A stretch of DNA of 5,179 nucleotides. Source: Anaerolineae bacterium. GTDB taxonomy: Bacteria > Chloroflexota > Anaerolineae > DUEN01. A model generated the notes under the pieces. It did no database searches. It saw only the letters and a list, made by a program, of their open reading frames with translations, and was not told where the DNA came from. Both the position numbers and the translations under genes were made by a program. Below, one piece after another: positions 1 through 5,179 of this stretch (position 1 is its first letter; each line of letters opens with the position of its first letter). The stretch is from the NCBI GenBank assembly GCA_021159845.1, contig JAGHDS010000121.1, forward strand, positions 1 to 5,179. Direction: 5' to 3'.

Positions 1-2471
1 AAACTCGACCGTAGTTTACCCCAGGAGGGGAGGGTTATCAAAATCAGTCTGATGAGGTAGTAGGTCAGCGGCTCCCACTTGGCAGGAGCGTACATGCTCC
101 GCAGGCGCTGGGCCTGGGCCAGGACTTCCTCAGCACCGATCTCCCAGCCTGTAGCCGTCTCCTTGCGGGTGGGGAAAATACCGTAGAAGAGTGCCCTGGC
201 AACGTAAGCTTCCGCCTCGGAAGTGGTCAAGCCTTTCTCGCCGTTGGTCCAGGACTGCGGTTTGTGGTAGGCAATGGCCCGACGGTAGTCAAGGATATGA
301 GAGTTCCAATTGGTGGTGGACTCGCCGCGGGTCGCTCCCTCGCCGCCGAAAGCGTCGATCCAGGGGGCCAGAGGGTTGGGCGTCCCCACGCCCCAGAAAT
401 TGATGGTGATGGCCATGTCGTCACGGCCTCGCTGGTGCAGCCGCTGGCGCAGCCAGGCGAAAAACTCGTCGATGTTGACCATGTTGTGCACGCCGGGCCG
501 ATAGGTGGAAACGTCGTACGCCAGCGGAGCGTCCGTCAGCGCCAAGTGCGCGGGGTCCAGGTCCACACCGGGGACGGTGAGGAAGTTGTCCATCATCACG
601 CCGTCGAGGACGGCGCCGACGGCCTCGGTGGCAGAGATGGCCCGGTTGATATTCCAACTCCACTGAAATGCCCCCCAACCGTCGGCGATATCGGGATCGA
701 CGCTGGTGTACCAGACGATCTGCCACTTCCCCTGAGCCCACTCGAACTCGCCCACATGTTTGATCTGCCAGTCGCCGTTGGAGGCCAGGGCCACGCTGTG
801 GGTGATGGCCTGCGCTTTGAGGCGCAGGGACATCTTGGGCGATTGGAGCATGTCGTGCACCAGGGCGACGGTCTGGGTGTAGGTGGGCATGGGATCGCTG
901 CTGGGTGCGACGTCCAGAGGAGCATCCGCGACGATGTACTCGGCGGTAAAGATTCCCTTGCCGTCGTTCTCCAGGGCGCGCTGGGCACCTTCAGGGCTGG
1001 CGTAATCGCCTCGTTCGTATCCGACGAACCCGGACATGTCATGGGGAGGGGTGAACCACGCCGGGTGGCGGCGCGCGAAAGCGTCCATGACGGCCCGGAA
1101 GCCCCATGTGGGATCGACGCGGAAGAGTTCCAGGCTGAAATCGGCGACGGGGCCCACTTTTGTGGCCTGGGGCGAGATGCCCAGGTAGCTGCGGGCTTCG
1201 TAACGCTTCTCCCCCTGATCGTAAGCCAGTTTGATCAGCCGGGGGGAGTTCAACGGAGTGGCCATAGCCAAGCCGTGGTTTCCGTCCTCCACCAGGGAGT
1301 ATGGGTAGAGGGAGATCGGCAGCCAGCCGTCCCAGACGCCGCTGACCACGTGCTCGTAGGCCCAGGAGAGCCCCGCCGGGAAAGGGTGTTCGGGGGACGG
1401 CGAGGCCACGTCCCCCGACCGAATGGTGCGGCTGTGACGCACGTCGTCCCACCAGCGCCAATCCGGGTTCCCGGATGTCAGGTTCAGCGGCAGGCCCCAG
1501 ACCACCTCCAGGGCCCGATCCGCGCCTGTCGTGTCACGCACGGCCACGTGCACCCCGATGTGATCGGCCATAGCAGTGTAGGTGGCCGTCAAAACCAGGC
1601 CGGAGCCGGGCAGCGTGGCGACCTGCAGCAGGCAGTTCGATGGGTCGCTTTCGCACGGGACGACGTTGCCCGTCACCGGCGTCTCCGTCTCCGGGCTGGC
1701 GACCACGTCGAGATCGTCCACCCATAGGGTTTCGTCCTTCAGCCGCCCGCCGATGATCACGTCCATGCCGGCGGCCCCGTCCGGCGCCCGCACTTCGCCG
1801 CCGATCTTGCGCCAGTCGCGGTCGTTCCAGTGCAACGACGCGACCAGGGTAACGTCTCCCATTTGCTGGCCCGAGGCATCACGCCAGCGCACGTAAAGGC
1901 CATTGGGACGGAGGAGTCCCCGCCACATCTGCTCCTGGCGCACGGGAGGAGTCCCGGAGACGCCCTGGACGTAGCCCCGGCTGCTGAGGAAATAGCCAGA
2001 AACACGATAGCGCTTCCCTGGCGTCACGGGGATCGGCGCGGTGGTGGCCAGGGCGGCTACTCCAAGGCCCTGATCACCGGTGCCCACCAGTTCCAGGGCC
2101 CGGCCGCCGCTGTGCGCATGGCTCCCGGTGACTCCTATGTCCACGTCTTTCTGTTGGGTGATATGCCACCCGGTGAGTTCCTGTTCAAAGCCCGGATTGC
2201 TCAGGAGGTTGGGTGTGGTGACCTCTCCCGCATGGCTCATGTCCCGCAGCCAGAGGACCGGGCCGGGGGTGATGGGAAGCTCGGCCCCGTTCACGGTCAG
2301 ACTCTGCACCTGCCCGTCGGCGGAGAGGGTGAGGCTCAAGCCATCGGCCGTGACCAACCGATAGGACACTGCCGGCCGGGCGGCCACAATGCTTCCCTCA
2401 CTCGCCAGCAGGGATAGGACGACGAGAAGGAGGATAGCTACGATGACGGAAAAGGCCATGCGGTTTTTCAT
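1..2471 (-). CDS. Large exported protein with inserted carbohydrate-binding-like domain and probable glycosidase-type barrel (3' end outside window)
   Basis: The frame starting at ATG 2471 is open for 823 codons and reaches the left edge without a stop. The start is supported by an AAAGGAG site six bases upstream. Residues 1-31 form a signal peptide: MKNR, then a hydrophobic run at 6-23, with a possible cleavage after IVAA (28-31). Residues about 36-67 look like the first strands of a beta-sandwich. Residues about 88-257 resemble a CBM4/9-type jelly roll, beginning with the NPGFE motif (92-96), followed by GW (101-102) and ending at WVDDLDV (250-256). Beta-sandwich sequence resumes at about 281-460. 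Residues about 475-803 have the rhythm of a TIM-barrel hydrolase, including strand-like GVMMDNF (624-630) with D628, and AITINFWG (687-694). D623 and D628 are catalytic candidates only. C273 and C280 could form a disulfide. There is no lipobox and no C-terminal anchor in the visible part. I cannot name a family; glycoside hydrolase is inferred from architecture, and a non-catalytic glycan-binding role is possible. It lies 125 bases downstream of the transferase gene. Confidence 0.9.
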   Translation of the reverse strand, partial: MKNRMAFSVIVAILLLVVLSLLASEGSIVAARPAVSYRLVTADGLSLTLSADGQVQSLTVNGAELPITPGPVLWLRDMSHAGEVTTPNLLSNPGFEQELTGWHITQQKDVDIGVTGSHAHSGGRALELVGTGDQGLGVAALATTAPIPVTPGKRYRVSGYFLSSRGYVQGVSGTPPVRQEQMWRGLLRPNGLYVRWRDASGQQMGDVTLVASLHWNDRDWRKIGGEVRAPDGAAGMDVIIGGRLKDETLWVDDLDVVASPETETPVTGNVVPCESDPSNCLLQVATLPGSGLVLTATYTAMADHIGVHVAVRDTTGADRALEVVWGLPLNLTSGNPDWRWWDDVRHSRTIRSGDVASPSPEHPFPAGLSWAYEHVVSGVWDGWLPISLYPYSLVEDGNHGLAMATPLNSPRLIKLAYDQGEKRYEARSYLGISPQATKVGPVADFSLELFRVDPTWGFRAVMDAFARRHPAWFTPPHDMSGFVGYERGDYASPEGAQRALENDGKGIFTAEYIVADAPLDVAPSSDPMPTYTQTVALVHDMLQSPKMSLRLKAQAITHSVALASNGDWQIKHVGEFEWAQGKWQIVWYTSVDPDIADGWGAFQWSWNINRAISATEAVGAVLDGVMMDNFLTVPGVDLDPAHLALTDAPLAYDVSTYRPGVHNMVNIDEFFAWLRQRLHQRGRDDMAITINFWGVGTPNPLAPWIDAFGGEGATRGESTTNWNSHILDYRRAIAYHKPQSWTNGEKGLTTSEAEAYVARALFYGIFPTRKETATGWEIGAEEVLAQAQRLRSMYAPAKWEPLTYYLIRLILITLPSWGKLRSS

Positions 2472-2477
2472 GACAGG

Positions 2478-2484
2478 CTCCTTT
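2478..2484 (-). promoter_or_regulatory. Ribosome binding site of the large exported protein
   Basis: The minus strand reads AAAGGAG, then CCTGTC, then the ATG at 2471. Strength and six-base spacing are close to ideal. It favours ATG 2471 over the second in-frame ATG at 2459, and gives a signal peptide with a basic N-region (K2, R4) before the hydrophobic core. Confidence 0.75.
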
Positions 2485-2495
2485 ACCTGGCTCGC

Positions 2496-2509
2496 CCTTC
2501 GAGCGAAGG
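2496..2509. repeat. Short palindrome upstream of the exported-protein gene
   Basis: CCTTCG-AG-CGAAGG forms a 6-bp inverted repeat with a two-base centre, located 25 bases before the start codon and 11 bases before its SD. It could be a small hairpin in the 5' leader or a half-site for a regulator. There is no further support. Confidence 0.25.
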
Positions 2510-2529
2510 ATCCAACGGTAGACGGATTC

Positions 2530-2586
2530 CTAATTCAACGCCGCCTCTCCAGCGTCACCAACCGTTAGACGCTTAGGCGCTTGCAT
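2530..2586 (-). CDS. Possible 18-codon ORF in the gap between genes 2 and 3
   Basis: ATG 2586 to TAG 2530 encodes MQAPKRLTVGDAGEAALN. A GAGGTG sequence overlaps the TGA stop of the transferase gene and sits six bases before the ATG, so coupled translation is possible. The peptide has no recognisable motif, no hydrophobic segment and no run of a single amino acid that would suggest an attenuator leader. An ORF this short with an SD-like match can arise by chance in GC-rich DNA, so this is a weak call. Confidence 0.15.
   Translation of the reverse strand: MQAPKRLTVGDAGEAALN
2551..2573 (-). repeat. 6-bp inverted repeat between genes 2 and 3
   Basis: AGCGTC (2551-2556) pairs with GACGCT (2568-2573) around an 11-base loop, starting 23 bases after the transferase stop. 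No T-run follows on the minus strand, so it does not meet the pattern of an intrinsic terminator. It could be a weak mRNA hairpin or mean nothing. Confidence 0.3.
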
Positions 2587-2596
2587 GACACCCACC

Positions 2597-3781
2597 TCAT
2601 TTCTCCCCCCTCAACACCGACATCATCTCCCGCACACACCGCTCGGTGCTGTGGCCGTCGGCGTGGCGGTGGAACAGCGGCAGGACTCTGGCACGACGCC
2701 ATCCCTGCGGATCCTCACCCCGCAGCGCTCCCACCAGGTAGTCGGAGAACTCCTCGTATGTGCCGCCGACCGGCCCCGGCAACAGGTCCCGATACCCATC
2801 CACCAGCCCCTGCTCCTCAGCAAATTCCTCCGTCGCCCGCTCCAGAAACAACATTGGACGGTCCAGCAGGATGAAATCGTAGGCGATGGAGGAATAATCC
2901 GTCACCAGCACATCCGTGGCCACCAGCGCCTCCTGCACGTCGGCCTTTCCGAAACATTCCTCGTACCGAAAGATGCGCCTCCTCCCGGACGGTGGATCGG
3001 GTAGGACGAGTCTCTCCACCCCCAGACGATGCAGCCTGACAACCCAGATCGCCTCATGGTCCGCCAGCACGCGTTGCATGTCCAGCAGATCGCCTTCGGA
3101 AAAAGGCCACCAGCTCAGGGCGTGTCGGCTCCAGGTGGGCGCGTAGAGGATCAACTTTCGGAACGGGACAGGGCAACGCCGCTCCGCCTCCCGACGCGCT
3201 CTCTCGCGCACGCGCTCATCGAACAGCACGTCGTTGCGGGGGTAGCCGGTCACCCGGATCCTCTCCATCGGGATGCCGAGGTAATGAGAGAAATGTCGCG
3301 CCATGTAATCCGACGTGGTGAAGAACAGGTTCCAACTTTCGACATCGCGGGCCAGCGAGCGCCGCTGGGAGGCGTCTGGTGAGAAACGGTTGTCCCCGGC
3401 CATGGTCTTGATGCCGACGCCGTGCCAGGTCTGGAAGATCTTCTTCCCACGTGTGGGGAAAAACGTCGGTGTGCGGGAATCTATGACCCAGCCCTCCATC
3501 CGCAACAGGTACCAAATCCCCTTGGGCGAGAGCCACCAGACATGGCCGGGCATCCTGTTCCCGCGATAGGGGGTGACCCATCTGGCCTGAAATCCCGACA
3601 TCCTCCGAAACGCCTCGTACAGAGGCGCGGGATTGCCGCGGCAGTCCGTCCCCGTCAGGCAGGTGAAGACGATCAGCCCCTTCTGCGGAGGGAGCAACGC
3701 CAGCGGAGCGCTCAAAACGCGCATCAATCGGAAAACACCCAACCGTATCCGCCGCTTCAGCTCGACGACATCCACAGTCAC
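2597..3781 (-). CDS. TagB/TagF-type CDP-alditol (glycerol/ribitol) phosphotransferase
   Basis: This 394-residue protein belongs to the CDP-glycerol glycerophosphotransferase family (Glyphos_transf). The family transfers glycerol-phosphate or ribitol-phosphate from a CDP donor to a lipid-linked acceptor or growing polymer at the inner face of the membrane. Motifs visible in order, numbered from GTG 3781: QTWHGVGIK at 117-125 with the conserved His-Gly, GYPRND at 179-184, YAPTW at 213-217, RLHRLG at 249-254, DVLVTDYSS at 290-298, DRP at 307-309, GP at 336-337, and DGHSTERC at 375-382. The N terminus is basic and hydrophobic, suiting membrane association, with no clear transmembrane helix. Length matches the family's catalytic half alone; the extra N-terminal domain of long TagF polymerases is missing. 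The chosen GTG overlaps the upstream TGA as GTGA, which implies translational coupling. GTG 3775, preceded by GAGG at five bases, is a rival start, and GTG 3820 is possible but lacks an SD. Upstream CDP-ribitol-type enzyme makes ribitol phosphate the favoured donor by inference; primase, polymerase or decorating role is open. Confidence 0.9.
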   Translation of the reverse strand: MTVDVVELKRRIRLGVFRLMRVLSAPLALLPPQKGLIVFTCLTGTDCRGNPAPLYEAFRRMSGFQARWVTPYRGNRMPGHVWWLSPKGIWYLLRMEGWVIDSRTPTFFPTRGKKIFQTWHGVGIKTMAGDNRFSPDASQRRSLARDVESWNLFFTTSDYMARHFSHYLGIPMERIRVTGYPRNDVLFDERVRERARREAERRCPVPFRKLILYAPTWSRHALSWWPFSEGDLLDMQRVLADHEAIWVVRLHRLGVERLVLPDPPSGRRRIFRYEECFGKADVQEALVATDVLVTDYSSIAYDFILLDRPMLFLERATEEFAEEQGLVDGYRDLLPGPVGGTYEEFSDYLVGALRGEDPQGWRRARVLPLFHRHADGHSTERCVREMMSVLRGEK

Positions 3782-5136
3782 CTCACCCAAAAGGACTGCC
3801 CGCTGAGGTGCGGCATCCACTCGGTGACGCAGAAAGTGACCACCCGCGCCACGTCGGCCGGGTCGAGCAGGTCAGCGTCCTTCTCATCGGGGTACAGCGC
3901 CCGACGCAGGGCGGTATCCGTCCTTCTGGGGATGACGGTGAACGCGTGGATGCCGTAAGGCTTCCCCTCCAGCGCCGTGGTCTCCGTCAGAGCGACCAGC
4001 CCGGCCTTGCTGGCAGCGTACGCCCCCTCTCCCACACGCCCGCCGCTGATGGAACTGGACCCGATGTTGATGATGACCCCCCCGTTGCCGGATTCGGCCA
4101 TAGTTTTGAACGCCGCGCGGGTGCAGTAGAACGCCCCGCTCAGGTTCGTGTCCACGATCTCCTGCCACTCCCCATCGCCCATCTCCGCGATCCTGCGCCA
4201 GCGGGCGATGCCAGCGTTGTTCACCAGCACGTCCACGCGTCCCCACCGCCCCAGCACGGCCTCGAAAACGCGCTGCACCTCTTCGGGCCGGGAGACGTCC
4301 GCCTGGATTCCCATCCCGCCGATGCGCCGGGCCACCTCCTCCGCCTCGCCGCCGCGGGCCACCACGGCCACCCTCAACCCGCGATCCGCCAGCGATTCCG
4401 CCACCTTGCGTCCAATCCCACGGCTGCCACCGGTCACGATGGCGACCTGTCGGGCACGCTCCATCGCCAGCCGCTCGGCGGTGTAGATATCCGGCTTGTA
4501 CGTGACCTTCCAGAAGAACGGAGAACCCTCCAGCAATCTCACCCTGGCCCCGGCCCGGCGGGCCAACTCCAGGCACTCGGTCCCGTGGAGCATCTCGTCC
4601 TCAGAGGCGTTCTCGTAGGCCCACCTAAGGATCTCGTACCGGAACGCCTGCGGCGTCTGGCTCGCCCGGTAGAGCCGACGATCCAGGCTGCGCTCCATGA
4701 ACCCATCGTCTGTCACCGCCAGCACCGTGTCCACCAGGGGCATCACCGTCCCCGCGGCGCCGTGCTCCCAGGCAGCCTCCGCCAGCGGCCGGAAGATCTC
4801 TTCGAAGATGAAAGGCCGCACCGCATCGTGGACGATGACCACATCGGCGGGCGAAAGCGCCAGCAGGCCGTTCCTGATGGAATGGTGACGGGACGCCCCT
4901 CCCAACACGATCCGCACCTTGCCATCCAGATGGAACCGGCGGACAAGGTCACGCAGCAAAGGGATGCCATCCTCCGAGGCCGGTACCGCGATCTCTTGGA
5001 TAAAATCGCTTCTCGCGAACGTCTGGAGCGTGTAGACGATGAGCGGCCGATCGTGCACGACCCAGAACTGTTTGGGCGTTGGCGTGCCCATGCGAGTCCC
5101 CGATCCAGCCGCCGGAATCACAGCGCTGACCCTCAT
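3778..5136 (-). CDS. Bifunctional IspD-like cytidylyltransferase / SDR reductase, Bcs1/Acs1-like (probable CDP-ribitol synthesis)
   Basis: Two complete domains are fused in 452 residues. Residues 1-228 are an IspD-like nucleotidyltransferase: AAGSGTRMG at 9-17 and PKQ at 21-23 (R15 and K22 match the E. coli IspD Arg20/Lys27 pair), GGASRHHSIRNGL at 79-91, VHDAVRP at 102-108, DT at 136-137, QTPQAF at 160-165 and KVTYKPD at 210-216. Residues 229-452 are a classical SDR: TGGSRGIG at 235-242, D280, NNAG at 307-309 region, N331, S360 in GSSS, and Y373-x3-K377, so the Asn-Ser-Tyr-Lys set is intact. R239 and R261 suggest NADP(H). In Haemophilus Bcs1/Acs1 the same order of domains reduces ribulose 5-phosphate to ribitol 5-phosphate and couples it to CTP. 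That reaction is inferred here from architecture and from the adjoining TagF-like gene; another CDP-alditol is possible. A pure MEP-pathway IspD role is less likely because of the fused reductase. ATG 5136 follows GGGAGG at four bases. The stop overlaps the next gene's GTG. Confidence 0.92.
   Translation of the reverse strand: MRVSAVIPAAGSGTRMGTPTPKQFWVVHDRPLIVYTLQTFARSDFIQEIAVPASEDGIPLLRDLVRRFHLDGKVRIVLGGASRHHSIRNGLLALSPADVVIVHDAVRPFIFEEIFRPLAEAAWEHGAAGTVMPLVDTVLAVTDDGFMERSLDRRLYRASQTPQAFRYEILRWAYENASEDEMLHGTECLELARRAGARVRLLEGSPFFWKVTYKPDIYTAERLAMERARQVAIVTGGSRGIGRKVAESLADRGLRVAVVARGGEAEEVARRIGGMGIQADVSRPEEVQRVFEAVLGRWGRVDVLVNNAGIARWRRIAEMGDGEWQEIVDTNLSGAFYCTRAAFKTMAESGNGGVIINIGSSSISGGRVGEGAYAASKAGLVALTETTALEGKPYGIHAFTVIPRRTDTALRRALYPDEKDADLLDPADVARVVTFCVTEWMPHLSGQSFWVR
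3781..3784 (-). promoter_or_regulatory. Possible SD (GAGG) within the gene 1/gene 2 junction
   Basis: The minus strand reads GGGTGAGGTGACTGTGGAT across the junction. The GAGG lies five bases before the GTG at 3775, while the GTG at 3781 overlaps the TGA stop (3780-3778) of the upstream gene. Either GTG can start the transferase. In both cases a ribosome finishing the IspD-SDR gene is in position to re-initiate, so the two proteins are probably made in linked amounts. Confidence 0.4.
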
Positions 5137-5179
5137 ACCACCTCCCGAATTCTCACTCCGGCCTCAGAGCATGGCGCAA
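5137..5179 (-). other. Short upstream stretch, possibly the tail of another operon gene
   Basis: Read on the minus strand, all three frames end here. One stops at TGA 5155-5153 after LRHALRPE, one at TGA 5166-5164, and one at TGA 5135-5133, which would overlap the ATG of the IspD-SDR gene as ATGA. The strong SD without any visible promoter fits an internal operon position, but which frame is coding cannot be decided from 43 bases. Confidence 0.3.
5141..5146 (-). promoter_or_regulatory. Ribosome binding site of the IspD-SDR gene
   Basis: The minus strand reads GGGAGG followed by TGGT and then the ATG at 5136. The core is a near-perfect anti-16S match with slightly tight spacing of four bases. 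It fixes the start at 5136, which also places the IspD nucleotide-binding loop at the usual distance from the N terminus. Confidence 0.75.

Noticed and set aside
264..1727. A 487-codon plus-strand open frame
   Set aside because: It lies wholly antisense to the exported-protein gene, which has a strong SD, a signal peptide and recognisable domain motifs. The plus-strand product is rich in Gly, Val, His and Arg with no domain pattern, as expected from the antisense of GC-rich coding sequence.
1830..2417. A 195-codon plus-strand open frame
   Set aside because: It is antisense to residues about 19-214 of the exported protein. Its sequence shows no motif and no good ribosome binding site was seen.
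2509..2537. TTGAAT plus 17 bases plus TTGGAT as a promoter for the exported-protein gene
   Set aside because: The -10 candidate matches only three of six consensus positions, and in GC-rich DNA such a pairing is expected by chance. Read-through from the transferase gene is equally possible.
2551..2573. Intrinsic terminator after the transferase gene
   Set aside because: The stem is only 6 bp with an 11-base loop, and on the minus strand it is followed by GGAGAGGCGG instead of a T-run.
3782..3820. Extending the transferase to GTG 3820 (407 residues)
   Set aside because: This start has no SD and adds 13 residues buried in the upstream gene. The GTGA junction at 3781 or the SD-spaced GTG at 3775 is more natural.
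3884..4576. A 230-codon minus-strand frame inside the IspD-SDR gene
   Set aside because: It is an out-of-frame shadow of a gene whose catalytic motifs are continuous in the main frame. Its product is Gly/Arg-rich and unlike any family.

Overview
The window is GC-rich (roughly 60% G+C by eye) and coding on the minus strand. Three genes read right to left: (1) 5136-3778, a 452-residue fusion of an IspD-like cytidylyltransferase and a short-chain dehydrogenase/reductase (SDR); (2) 3781-2597, a TagB/TagF-type alditol-phosphate transferase whose GTG start overlaps the stop codon of gene 1; (3) after a 125-base gap, 2471 to beyond the left edge, a large exported protein with an inserted carbohydrate-binding-like domain and a probable glycosidase-type barrel. 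Gene 3 has no stop codon in the window; I found it by translating the minus strand by hand, and it is open for 823 codons.

Genes 1 and 2 make a coherent pathway. The fusion has the layout of Haemophilus influenzae Bcs1/Acs1, which reduces ribulose 5-phosphate with NADPH and activates the product as CDP-ribitol. The TagF-like protein belongs to the family that moves glycerol-phosphate or ribitol-phosphate units from a CDP carrier onto a growing polymer. Together they suggest a teichoic-acid-like or capsule-like polymer, or a ribitol-phosphate decoration of a glycan. The actual alditol is inferred, not seen. Gene 3 is exported and glycan-directed by architecture, so it could act on the same cell-surface polymer or on an unrelated polysaccharide.

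The organism cannot be named from the sequence. GC-rich coding, SD-led ATG/GTG starts, and a large secreted CBM/barrel protein beside surface-glycan genes fit an environmental bacterium. My guess is Chloroflexota or a similar lineage, held at low confidence. The 43 bases right of gene 1 hold stops in all three minus-strand frames, so an upstream gene of the same operon may end there, but its identity cannot be told.

The 2472-2596 gap holds a good ribosome binding site for gene 3, a 6-bp inverted repeat, a small palindrome and a possible 18-codon ORF. I see no convincing promoter or U-tract terminator in it. No tRNA, rRNA, CRISPR or insertion sequence was seen.
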